Shown here piece after piece: positions 1 to 5,144 of a stretch of 5,597 bases of DNA (position 1 is its first letter; each line of letters begins with the position of its first letter). The translations under genes were made by a program, and so were the position numbers. The notes under the pieces are model-generated. The model ran no database searches and had not been told where the DNA came from. It saw only the letters and a list, made by a program, of their open reading frames with translations. The stretch comes from Methanomicrobiales archaeon (GTDB taxonomy: Archaea; Halobacteriota; Methanomicrobia; Methanomicrobiales; JACTUA01), in assembly GCA_028678965.1 (NCBI GenBank), contig JAJRCM010000029.1, positions 1-5,597 on the forward strand. Reading direction: 5' to 3'.

Positions 1-149
1 ACGATCTCCGCTTCACCGGGTTCGATGGAGATGGAAGGGTAGTACATGATACGTTCCAGGGTCCCTTTTGGCCCGGACACCCTTATCATGTTTCCCTCCC
101 GCTGTACCTTGACACCGGCGGTAATCTTCACCTTGTTCACGCTTCCCAT
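1..149 (-). CDS. rpl6: 50S ribosomal protein L6 (N-terminal part, 3' end outside window)
   Basis: L6 (uL6) binds 23S rRNA in the large subunit near the base of the L7/L12-type stalk and the sarcin-ricin loop. Only the first 49 codons are in the window; the gene runs off at position 1. The visible part reads MGSVNKVKITAGVKV, then a short strand ending in VSGPKGTLER at about residues 24-33. The SGPKG turn is the hallmark of the first L6 domain, and archaeal L6 proteins have the same layout of 'I-P/A-G-V ... V-x-G-P-K-G'. The ATG at 149 was chosen because a TGAGGTGA Shine-Dalgarno lies 5 nt upstream and the reading starts at the usual family position. The gap to rps8 is 10 nt. The 50S assignment rests on this short fragment plus gene order (L6 follows S8 in spc-type operons). 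Confidence 0.9.
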   Translation of the reverse strand, partial: MGSVNKVKITAGVKVQREGNMIRVSGPKGTLERIMYYPSISIEPGEAEI

Positions 150-154
150 GCTCG

Positions 155-162
155 TCACCTCA
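155..162 (-). promoter_or_regulatory. Ribosome binding site of rpl6, fused to the rps8 stop codon
   Basis: On the minus strand the bases read TGAGGTGA. The first TGA is the stop codon of rps8, and the motif pairs with the archaeal anti-Shine-Dalgarno (3' end of 16S rRNA, ATCACCTCC). Five bases separate it from the rpl6 ATG. It fixes the rpl6 start at 149. Confidence 0.85.
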
Positions 163-552
163 GTAGATGTAGGCGAGAAGTTCGCCGCCGATTCCCAGCT
201 CTCTCGCCCGCTGGTGGGACATAACTCCCTTGGAGGTGGTCAAGAGCAGGATCCCGAAGTTCTTTGCCGGGAGGAACCGGATCTCCCAGTTCTCCATCTC
301 ATCGAGGGCGACGGAGAAGCGGGGGGTGATCACACCGCAGCGATTGATCTTACCGTTCAGCTGTACCACGAAGTGACCACCCCGCCCATCATCCACGAAT
401 TCGAAACCGCTGATGTAGCCGGTCTCCTTCATGATGCCCAGCATCGCACCCAGGAGTTTACTCGCCGGTTCGACGATGACCTGGCCTTTCCCGGTATCGG
501 CTGCGTTCTTGATGGCGCTCATGGCATCTGCAATTGGATTGAGTCGTGCCAT
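160..552 (-). CDS. rps8: 30S ribosomal protein S8
   Basis: S8 (uS8) is a primary binder of the central domain of 16S rRNA (helix 21) and is needed for platform assembly. The 130-residue product is the normal archaeal length. It starts MARLNPIADAMSAIKNA, the usual N-terminal helix ('DAxxxIxNA'). The family signature fills the C-terminus: LLTTSKGVMSHQRARELGIG at residues 103-122, then GELLAYIY at the end. The serine and glycines of the SKGVMSH loop contact rRNA in known S8 structures. The ATG at 552 follows a TGAGGTGA site 4 nt away and lies 9 nt after the rps14 stop. In bacteria S8 is the spc-operon translational repressor; whether that holds in this archaeon cannot be read from the sequence. 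No anomalies seen. Confidence 0.98.
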   Translation of the reverse strand: MARLNPIADAMSAIKNAADTGKGQVIVEPASKLLGAMLGIMKETGYISGFEFVDDGRGGHFVVQLNGKINRCGVITPRFSVALDEMENWEIRFLPAKNFGILLLTTSKGVMSHQRARELGIGGELLAYIY

Positions 553-556
553 TGTG

Positions 557-564
557 TCACCTCA
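557..564 (-). promoter_or_regulatory. Ribosome binding site of rps8, fused to the rps14 stop codon
   Basis: The minus strand reads TGAGGTGA, identical to the sites before rpl6 and rps19. Its first three bases are the rps14 stop codon. Four bases (CACA) separate it from the rps8 ATG, so it supports the start at 552. Confidence 0.85.
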
Positions 565-717
565 GCTCATCTTCTTGAAGCCCATCTTCGGCGCCCATTC
601 CCGGAAGCACTGCCGGCAGAACATGATATGGTACCGGCGGACAAGTCCCTGTTTGCGCCCGCACATCAGGCAATGGTTGGCTCCGCGCCCGAATTTCTTC
701 TTCTGTTCTCCGCCCAT
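562..717 (-). CDS. rps14: 30S ribosomal protein S14, zinc-binding (C+) form
   Basis: S14 (uS14) sits in the head of the small subunit next to S3 and S19 and helps shape the tRNA-binding side. The 51-residue product, translated by hand, begins [16 protein letters not shown] and ends KMGFKKMS. Two CxxC pairs are visible, C16-L-M-C19 and C34-R-Q-C37, a classic four-cysteine zinc site, followed by [12 protein letters not shown]. This is the short zinc-containing form usual in archaea, about half the length of the bacterial zinc-free form. The ATG shares one base with the rpl5 stop (TAATG), and a GAGGTGA site at 722..728 precedes it by 4 nt. Its place between rpl5 and rps8 is the universal spc-operon order. 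The high lysine and arginine content fits rRNA binding. Confidence 0.97.
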   Translation of the reverse strand: MGGEQKKKFGRGANHCLMCGRKQGLVRRYHIMFCRQCFREWAPKMGFKKMS

Positions 718-1223
718 TATCTCACCTCTACCTGGTACCGTTCCTTCAGGAACGTGATGGTCTCCTGGGGCGTTACCCGCTGGTGGGAAGGAAGCGAACG
801 CCTGGCAATCGCTCTCCTCCCGACTCGTATGCCCTTCCGTTCCAGCCCCACATTCACATCCATACCAAAGATCCCGATCTTCGGGTCATAGCTCATACCC
901 GGGAAGTCGGTGTGTTCTTCGATACCGAAGGAAAAATTACCCTGGTGATCGAGCTGGGAGGCAGAGAGTTTCTTCTGCACGATGGAGAAGGCGGTAGTGA
1001 TGAACACTTCCGCACGTTTACCACGGAGGGTGACCTTGCACCCGATGGGAGCTCCTTTTCGTATACCGAAGGCAGGGAGGGTCTGTTTCGCGATGGTCTT
1101 GACGGGTTTCTGACCGGTGATGCGCTTGATCACATCCTCAGCTTTTGTGAGTTTCTCACCGCTCTCCCCAACGCCCATGTGGACGACCACTTTGCCGATA
1201 TACAGGGCCTGCATGGGGTTCAT
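717..1223 (-). CDS. rpl5: 50S ribosomal protein L5
   Basis: L5 (uL5) binds 5S rRNA and anchors it in the central protuberance of the large subunit; it also touches the P-site tRNA region and the head of the small subunit. The product is 168 residues, normal for archaea. The N-terminus [20 protein letters not shown] is the typical archaeal start. The family block [20 protein letters not shown] spans residues 35-54, and [15 protein letters not shown] follows at 60-74. The highly conserved [15 protein letters not shown] lies at 95-109 and [14 protein letters not shown] at 112-125. The ATG at 1223 overlaps the rps4e stop in an ATGA, and GGGAGTGA at 1227..1234 acts as ribosome binding site. The C-terminus VEVR is encoded by the bases that also carry the rps14 ribosome binding site. 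Confidence 0.98.
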   Translation of the reverse strand: MNPMQALYIGKVVVHMGVGESGEKLTKAEDVIKRITGQKPVKTIAKQTLPAFGIRKGAPIGCKVTLRGKRAEVFITTAFSIVQKKLSASQLDHQGNFSFGIEEHTDFPGMSYDPKIGIFGMDVNVGLERKGIRVGRRAIARRSLPSHQRVTPQETITFLKERYQVEVR

Positions 1224-1960
1224 CTCTCACTCCCCCAGCGGCTCGCAGCTTCTGCTGTCGTTCCAATCATGAAGACGTAGCGCTGAATGGTCTCGAACTG
1301 TGTCCCGTCTTTTCCATCCTCGAATAATACCCGTGTGGGATTATTGCCCGATTGCTGCTCAATGGCTACTATCTTACCCATACGGCCGCGGTGACGTCCC
1401 CCGATTACCATGGCATAATTACCGGTGCTCATCGGGTAGTGCTCGACAATCGTGAACCGGGGGACCGACGGGTCCGTCTCACTCCCCAGGGTGACGACGA
1501 TGGAGTCGTGGGGATTGACCGGTGCATCGGAAAGAAGGTTCGCTCCATCCCGGAGGTTGAGCTGGACTTTTCCGTCACGTACCACCGTCTTACTCTTCAC
1601 CTTGCAGAGGCGGGTGTGTGCCTGTTCAGGGGGGATTTCCTTTGCCACGATCTTCCCCTTGTTGTCCCGCAGGATCAGGAAGTGCTTGTTCAGTGCAGGC
1701 ATGCTGACCACGTCAAACAGGCCGATTCCACTCCGTGGATCCTTGCACACTCTTCCATTGACAATGACCTGCCGGTCATTCAGGATCTTCTTCACCTCTT
1801 TCAGGGTGCGGGCAAATCCCATCTGGTCCCGAACCCAGACCGCAAGGGGAAGAGCCTGCGTGTTATGGGCTCCGGGAGCAGTCTTGGTGATAAATTTATA
1901 CTCTTTTTTCGCGATACCCCAGGGTTCAGGGGCTGTCAGTCGCTTCTGGTGGTCACCCAT
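1220..1960 (-). CDS. rps4e: 30S ribosomal protein S4e
   Basis: S4e (eS4) is found only in archaea and eukaryotes and binds 16S rRNA in the small-subunit body. The 246-residue product is close to the family's usual length. It begins MGDHQKRLTAPEPW, with the characteristic KRLxAPxxW start, and continues KFITKTAPGAHN. An S4-type RNA-binding domain follows at about 43-90 (RTLKEVKKILNDRQVIVNGR), then the central eS4 domain. A KOW-like segment at about 176-205 (STGNYAMVIGGRHRGRMGKI) is followed by FETIQRYVFMIG near the end. The ATG at 1960 was chosen over a GTG at 1969 because a strong GGAGGGTGA lies 5 nt upstream and the GTG would sit inside that site. One base separates it from the rpl24 stop. 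The last 13 residues (from TTAEAAS) are a variable tail whose final codons carry the rpl5 ribosome binding site. Confidence 0.97.
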   Translation of the reverse strand: MGDHQKRLTAPEPWGIAKKEYKFITKTAPGAHNTQALPLAVWVRDQMGFARTLKEVKKILNDRQVIVNGRVCKDPRSGIGLFDVVSMPALNKHFLILRDNKGKIVAKEIPPEQAHTRLCKVKSKTVVRDGKVQLNLRDGANLLSDAPVNPHDSIVVTLGSETDPSVPRFTIVEHYPMSTGNYAMVIGGRHRGRMGKIVAIEQQSGNNPTRVLFEDGKDGTQFETIQRYVFMIGTTAEAASRWGSER

Positions 1961-1961
1961 A

Positions 1962-2333
1962 TTATTCACCCTCCTCTTCGCCCAGCCGCTCTTTGCGCTT
2001 GGGATCCTTCAGGTTCAGCTTGGTGACCTGCACATTGGACGGATTGATAGGCCGCGGAACTTCGCTCCCGTCAGCTTTCTTCACCGAGACGCCATGAACG
2101 TAGAGGACGCATCGGGTACCGTCGATCTCATCCACCACCCCGCTTTCACCGGCGAAATCTCCCCGGAGGACCTTGACTGTGTCACCCTTCACCACCCGCA
2201 CATGGCGGGTACCGTGTGTTTTGCGCAGATCCTTGTTCAGGGATGCAGAGAGAAAGTGGCCGCGGAAATGAACCGGGGCATTATACCGTGCTTTTCGCTG
2301 CTTTCTGGGTTGTGTGCTTATTGGTGTCGCCAT
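1962..2333 (-). CDS. rpl24: 50S ribosomal protein L24
   Basis: L24 (uL24) is an early assembly protein that binds the 5' domain of 23S rRNA near the exit tunnel opening. The 123-residue product starts MATPISTQPRKQRKARYNAP, the basic N-terminus typical of archaeal/eukaryotic L24 (L26e-like), with the AHxRxxxxSAxLxKDLRK pattern visible as HFRGHFLSASLNKDLRK at 22-38. A KOW motif follows at 47-73 (RVVKGDTVKVLRGDFAGESG). The C-terminus ends in an acidic GEEEGE tail. The open frame extends upstream to 2399, but that part overlaps rpl14 in another frame and has no L24 character, so the ATG at 2333 is used. It lies 10 nt after the rpl14 stop, with a modest GAGG at 2342..2345, part of the rpl14 stop region, 8 nt upstream. 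Confidence 0.97.
   Translation of the reverse strand: MATPISTQPRKQRKARYNAPVHFRGHFLSASLNKDLRKTHGTRHVRVVKGDTVKVLRGDFAGESGVVDEIDGTRCVLYVHGVSVKKADGSEVPRPINPSNVQVTKLNLKDPKRKERLGEEEGE
1966..1974 (-). promoter_or_regulatory. Ribosome binding site of rps4e
   Basis: The minus strand reads GGAGGGTGA inside the last codons of rpl24 (the EEEGE tail), 5 nt before the ATG at 1960. It decides the rps4e start: the in-frame GTG at 1969 falls within the motif and is therefore an unlikely initiator. Confidence 0.8.
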
Positions 2334-2343
2334 GGTGTCAGCC

Positions 2344-2742
2344 TCATACGATGATGGTTGCCATGGAGGCAATCTTGGGAAACCGTTCAGCGACTTCACG
2401 TGCTACCGGACCCTTGATCTCTGTGCCCTTTGGCTCCCCGTTTTCATTCACAATCACCACGGCATTGTCCTCGAAAGAGACTCTGAGCCCGTCCGGGCGT
2501 CGCATCTCTTTCTTCTGCCGGATGACGACCGCTTTCTCCATTTTCTTCCGCATATCGGGAGTGCCCTTCTTCACGGAGATAGTGGCAAGGTCACCGAGAC
2601 CCAGCCGCGGCTGACGCCGCCGGACCCCATGATACCCATCGACGGAAATAATCTGCACCACCCTCGCCCCGGTATTATCAGCGCAGACCACTTGACTGCC
2701 GGTCTGCAGCGCCCGGGGGATGCTGGAGAGCATCGCCTTCAT
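2344..2742 (-). CDS. rpl14: 50S ribosomal protein L14
   Basis: L14 (uL14) is a beta-barrel protein at the subunit interface of the large subunit; it forms intersubunit contacts and is a docking site for anti-association factors. The product has 132 residues, the archaeal norm. It begins [20 protein letters not shown], then [14 protein letters not shown] at 21-34. The segments [13 protein letters not shown] (55-67) and [20 protein letters not shown] (81-100) are strongly conserved in the family. The end, [20 protein letters not shown] at 106-125, is nearly invariant in archaea. The ATG at 2742 overlaps the rps17 stop as ATGA, with GAGGTGA at 2750..2756 as ribosome binding site. A second ATG three codons in is possible, but the family usually starts with MKAM. 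Confidence 0.98.
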   Translation of the reverse strand: MKAMLSSIPRALQTGSQVVCADNTGARVVQIISVDGYHGVRRRQPRLGLGDLATISVKKGTPDMRKKMEKAVVIRQKKEMRRPDGLRVSFEDNAVVIVNENGEPKGTEIKGPVAREVAERFPKIASMATIIV

Positions 2743-3065
2743 GACTTCTTCACCTCAACCACGACAAAGCTCTTGGTCTTGGAGAGTGGTCGACATTCTG
2801 CAATGGTGACGGTGTCACCCTCCCGAGCGTTGATGCAGGGGGGGTTGTGAGCATGGAATCTGGAATGACGCTTCTCGTAGCGGTTGAACTTTCGAACAAA
2901 GTGGAGATAGTCTCGCTCCACCACAACCGTGGTACTCATTCTGTCGCTCACGACTTTACCGGTGATCACCTGGCCGCGCACCGGTAAAATGCCATGAAAC
3001 GGACAATTCAGATCGGTGCATTCTGTGGCCGGTGCTGAAATGTCCAGTCCGATATTTCGTGCCAT
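2739..3065 (-). CDS. rps17: 30S ribosomal protein S17
   Basis: S17 (uS17) is an OB-fold primary binder of 16S rRNA in the small-subunit body. The 108-residue product is the archaeal form, longer than the bacterial one. It starts MARNIGLDI and carries the archaeal/eukaryotic insert [11 protein letters not shown] at 15-25, then [17 protein letters not shown]. The segment [20 protein letters not shown] (53-72) matches the archaeal pattern, followed by HNPPC. The family signature [20 protein letters not shown] is at 83-102. Four cysteines are present (16, 21, 77, 91). The first pair is usual in archaeal S17, and I do not claim metal binding. The ATG shares a base with the rnp1 stop (TAATG), and AGAGGT at 3071..3076 lies 5 nt upstream. 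The VEVKKS tail encodes the rpl14 ribosome binding site. Confidence 0.98.
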   Translation of the reverse strand: MARNIGLDISAPATECTDLNCPFHGILPVRGQVITGKVVSDRMSTTVVVERDYLHFVRKFNRYEKRHSRFHAHNPPCINAREGDTVTIAECRPLSKTKSFVVVEVKKS

Positions 3066-3352
3066 TATTTACCTCTAGGTGTATGTATCCGCATTGTGGT
3101 TCGTTTTTCAGGTGGTGAGATAAGTGCTGATCCCTCCACGTCAACGACTGTTTCCTGGGGAAGCGTCAGACGGAACACCGACCGATGCTTGGGCACTATC
3201 TTCGCACCAGAGGATGTCTGAATCCTCAAGGTGTGCTTGGTCTCATCGATAATGGTGCCTTTCATCCCCACATAACTGGGATTGCTCGCTTTGGTAACGG
3301 TCACCAAGAGACCGATCACCTCATGTCGTATGACGTTTTGGGGCGTGATCAT
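3065..3352 (-). CDS. rnp1: Ribonuclease P protein component 1 (Rpp29/Pop4 family)
   Basis: Rnp1 is a protein subunit of archaeal RNase P, the ribonucleoprotein that removes 5' leaders from tRNA precursors. With its partner Rnp4 (Rpp21) it supports the specificity domain of the RNA. The product has 95 residues, normal for the archaeal family, and folds as an Sm-like beta barrel in known members. Visible landmarks are the N-terminal helix ending [11 protein letters not shown] (9-19), the strand-turn [16 protein letters not shown] (29-44), the basic [12 protein letters not shown] (51-62), and the late [11 protein letters not shown] (74-84) matching the family's 'G-x-x-L-x-x-R/P-P-E-x-R'. The gene overlaps rpl29 by 4 nt (ATGA) and rps17 by 1 nt, so it is made from the same transcript as the ribosomal proteins. 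AGGAGT at 3358..3363 is the ribosome binding site. Confidence 0.95.
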   Translation of the reverse strand: MITPQNVIRHEVIGLLVTVTKASNPSYVGMKGTIIDETKHTLRIQTSSGAKIVPKHRSVFRLTLPQETVVDVEGSALISPPEKRTTMRIHTPRGK

Positions 3353-3552
3353 CGCGTACTCCTGCTGGTTATCTCGGTGAGTATCCGGGCGATGGTTCGC
3401 TTCAGTTCCCGAATTCTACCTGGATTCTCAGTCGCTCCTCCACTGCTCACCTTTGCATACTTCTGGACAAGCTCAAGGTTCAATTTGGAGAGCTGTTCGG
3501 AGAGCTCCACGTCACTCATCTGCTTCACTTCATGTGCCCTGAATATGGCCAT
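3349..3552 (-). CDS. rpl29: 50S ribosomal protein L29
   Basis: L29 (uL29) is a small two-helix protein beside the polypeptide exit tunnel, near L23 and the docking site of signal recognition particle. The 67-residue product starts MAIFRAHEVKQMSDVELSEQ, with the normal 'LR/AxxEIxxMSxxEL' opening, continues with LSKLNLELVQKYAKVSSGGATENP (helix, then the conserved GG...ENPGRIRE turn at 38-49) and ends in a second basic helix, LKRTIARILTEI. The reading frame allows a GTG at 3555, but the ATG at 3552 is chosen because TGAGGTGG lies just upstream and the ATG shares one base with the rps3 stop (TGATG). The last codons contain the rnp1 ribosome binding site. Confidence 0.96.
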   Translation of the reverse strand: MAIFRAHEVKQMSDVELSEQLSKLNLELVQKYAKVSSGGATENPGRIRELKRTIARILTEITSRSTR

Positions 3553-4250
3553 CACACCACCTCATCATTCACCAAAAGGGACTGATCAAGGTCGATCCCG
3601 ACATCCTCACCTACTTCCAGGACCTCAATCTTCCGCAGGGGTTGGCGTTCAGGTTCAACGTCCTTCACCCTGAACTTGTCTGGGAGGTGGGCATCGGGCG
3701 GGATGATCATAACTTGGACGCCGATCACTCCCAGTTTCTTCACCGCGATTGCATACCCTCGCTGGACGATAGTCTTGCTGGGTTCACCGGCGTGCTTGAT
3801 ATAGCCCTCAACAAATTTCTGGACACGGGCCCGAGGTCCGGTCAGCTTGCCGGCAATGATGACTTCGCACCCCAGTGCACCAGCATCCATGACCCGCCGG
3901 ATGATGCTTTGCCCGGCCTTCCGGAAGTACCATCCCCGTTCGATGGCGTTTGCCAGACGCTCGGCCATTATCTGGGCGTTGAAATTGGGATTCTGAACCT
4001 GCTGGACCTCCACCTGGGGACTCTCCACACCGTAGAAAGTAGCCAGGTTCTGGGTGACCTGCCGGACGAGCTTTCCTCCCTTACCGATCACAATCCCCGG
4101 TTTCTCCGCAAAGATGGTGACCTGGGTCCCAATCGGTGTCCGTGCAATATCCATGCCACCGAAGCCGGCTCGTTTGAGCTCTTTCGTCAGGTATTTCTCC
4201 ACCCGTGCCCTTTGAACACCCTCGGAAACGAATTTTCGCTCTACTGCCAT
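3552..4250 (-). CDS. rps3: 30S ribosomal protein S3
   Basis: S3 (uS3) lies at the mRNA entry channel in the small-subunit head and takes part in mRNA unwinding. The 232-residue product fits the archaeal family. It begins [23 protein letters not shown] type-2 RNA-binding domain covers about 17-86, with the invariant loop VIGKGGK at 54-60 (GKGG is the GxxG RNA grip). The C-terminal domain contains NAIERGWYFRKAGQSIIRRV, then MDAGALGCEVIIAGKLTGPRA (about 126-146), the S3 signature. The frame is open upstream to 4484, but that stretch overlaps rpl22 in another frame, is proline/arginine-rich and unlike S3. The ATG at 4250 shares a base with the rpl22 stop (TGATG) and has GGAGGTG 5 nt upstream. The acidic C-terminal tail ends DEVV. 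Confidence 0.98.
   Translation of the reverse strand: MAVERKFVSEGVQRARVEKYLTKELKRAGFGGMDIARTPIGTQVTIFAEKPGIVIGKGGKLVRQVTQNLATFYGVESPQVEVQQVQNPNFNAQIMAERLANAIERGWYFRKAGQSIIRRVMDAGALGCEVIIAGKLTGPRARVQKFVEGYIKHAGEPSKTIVQRGYAIAVKKLGVIGVQVMIIPPDAHLPDKFRVKDVEPERQPLRKIEVLEVGEDVGIDLDQSLLVNDEVV
3557..3564 (-). promoter_or_regulatory. Ribosome binding site of rpl29
   Basis: TGAGGTGG on the minus strand, within the DEVV codons at the end of rps3, 4 nt before the ATG at 3552. Here the TGA is out of frame and is not the rps3 stop. It favours 3552 over the GTG at 3555, which would leave only one base of spacing. Confidence 0.75.
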
Positions 4251-4711
4251 CAGGACACCTCCCTCACCACGACCTCCAGGTTCACCGTCTCCCTCCTCTT
4301 GGGGGTAGCCCTCCCCATCGCCCGGGGGAAGAAACCCGTAAACCGGCGACCGCGGTTGGCGGCGATATGGACAATAGTAAGTGCTGCGATATCCAGGCCG
4401 ATGTATTCTGCATTCTTCTTCACCGAGGTGAGGAGTCTCAGGTACTCCTGGGCGGCCTTGGTCGGGTACCGCCCTGCCGGCCACTTCGCAAGTCCGTGCT
4501 TGTGGGCAACGTTTCTCGTAAACCGGTGGAAGGGAATCGGCTTCTTCAAGGCAACCACCTGCGAGAGGTAGTTGATGGCGTCATCCGCATTCATCTGCCG
4601 GAGGAATGTGGCAATCTCGATTGCGTGCTTGGGCGAGATATCCAGTTCCGTTGCCATGGCACGTGCGGTGTTCTCTGCCTTCATCTCTGTCATATACTTC
4701 GTTCTGACCAT
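4250..4711 (-). CDS. rpl22: 50S ribosomal protein L22
   Basis: L22 (uL22) binds all domains of 23S rRNA, and its long beta hairpin lines the nascent-peptide exit tunnel. The product has 153 residues from this start, the archaeal length (longer than bacterial L22). Landmarks are [19 protein letters not shown] (17-35, with the family's 'ISPKHA'), [20 protein letters not shown] (61-80), [23 protein letters not shown] (99-107) and the tunnel hairpin and end [20 protein letters not shown] (116-135) followed by [13 protein letters not shown]. The start is uncertain. In-frame GTG at 4720, ATG at 4717 and ATG at 4711 all exist. I prefer 4711 because MVRTKY aligns with the normal archaeal N-terminus and a weak GTGAT lies just upstream; 4717 would give a TGATG overlap with the rps19 stop, like other junctions here. 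Confidence 0.96.
   Translation of the reverse strand: MVRTKYMTEMKAENTARAMATELDISPKHAIEIATFLRQMNADDAINYLSQVVALKKPIPFHRFTRNVAHKHGLAKWPAGRYPTKAAQEYLRLLTSVKKNAEYIGLDIAALTIVHIAANRGRRFTGFFPRAMGRATPKRRETVNLEVVVREVS
4256..4262 (-). promoter_or_regulatory. Ribosome binding site of rps3
   Basis: GGAGGTG on the minus strand, 5 nt before the ATG at 4250, within the last codons of rpl22 (REVS tail). It is among the strongest sites in the window and rules against initiation at the upstream in-frame ATG at 4484. Confidence 0.82.
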
Positions 4712-4716
4712 GGCCA

Positions 4717-5130
4717 TCACTTCAGAGGTACGTACTTGCTCGATCGGGTTGCACCGATACCGGCAGTCCCATGCGCCACTTTCCTTCTCGTGAGTGCAAA
4801 TTCACCGAAATAGTGGAAGACCGATTCCGGCTGGATCTCCACCTTCACGAATTCTTTGCCATTGTGCACATCGATAGCCCGCCCAACCATCTCTGGCAGT
4901 ACAATCATACTGCGAAGATGGGTGCGGACCTTCTCATCGCCGTGCCTCATATGGGTGAGGAGGCTCTCTTCGCCGCGGGTGAACCCCCGCCTCACCTTGC
5001 GTCGCACCCTCGCCGGCATGATATTCAGCAGTTCAGAGAGGCCCATCTGCTTCATATCCTCGATGGTATGCCCGCGATAGGTGAATTCTTCACGCCGCCT
5101 CGGCAATCGTTTCTGTGTCTTTTTCACCAT
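4717..5130 (-). CDS. rps19: 30S ribosomal protein S19
   Basis: S19 (uS19) is in the small-subunit head near the A site and pairs with S13 in contacts to the large subunit. The 137-residue product has the archaeal/eukaryotic (S15e-like) N-terminal extension: [20 protein letters not shown] at 11-30, then [17 protein letters not shown]. The family signature appears near the C-terminus as [20 protein letters not shown] at 88-107, followed by [20 protein letters not shown] and the end SSKYVPLK. The ATG at 5130 lies 11 nt after the rpl2 stop and 6 nt after a TGAGGTGA. Unlike most genes here, its last codons contain no recognisable ribosome binding site for the next gene. Confidence 0.98.
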   Translation of the reverse strand: MVKKTQKRLPRRREEFTYRGHTIEDMKQMGLSELLNIMPARVRRKVRRGFTRGEESLLTHMRHGDEKVRTHLRSMIVLPEMVGRAIDVHNGKEFVKVEIQPESVFHYFGEFALTRRKVAHGTAGIGATRSSKYVPLK

Positions 5131-5136
5131 CAGCTC

Positions 5137-5144
5137 TCACCTCA
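5137..5144 (-). promoter_or_regulatory. Ribosome binding site of rps19, fused to the rpl2 stop codon
   Basis: TGAGGTGA on the minus strand; the first TGA ends rpl2. Six bases separate the motif from the rps19 ATG at 5130. It is the same octamer as before rps8 and rpl6. Confidence 0.83.

Noticed and set aside
46..891. Plus-strand open frame of 281 codons spanning rps8, rps14 and part of rpl5 in antisense
   Set aside because: It lies opposite three confidently identified conserved genes, its product resembles no family I know, and its composition is what the reverse complement of GC-rich coding sequence gives. No ribosome binding site was seen.
1452..2354. Plus-strand open frame of 300 codons antisense to rps4e and rpl24
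   Set aside because: Same reasoning: a second plus-strand frame (1352..2026) is also open over the same region, showing that long antisense frames are a composition effect here.
2334..2399. Upstream in-frame extension of rpl24 (22 extra codons)
   Set aside because: It overlaps the conserved C-terminus of rpl14 and does not resemble L24; the family start is the ATG at 2333.
2956..3144. Minus-strand open frame of 62 codons across the rnp1/rps17 junction
   Set aside because: It runs out of frame through two conserved genes, has no ribosome binding site and no family resemblance.
4251..4484. Upstream in-frame extension of rps3 (78 extra codons)
   Set aside because: The extension overlaps rpl22 in another frame, is rich in Pro, Arg and Gly and unlike any S3 N-terminus; the strong GGAGGTG site and family length put the start at 4250.
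3642..4571. Plus-strand open frame of 309 codons antisense to rps3 and rpl22
   Set aside because: Shadow frame opposite two universally conserved genes. Its length comes from few stop codons in the complementary frame of biased codons; no recognisable domain.
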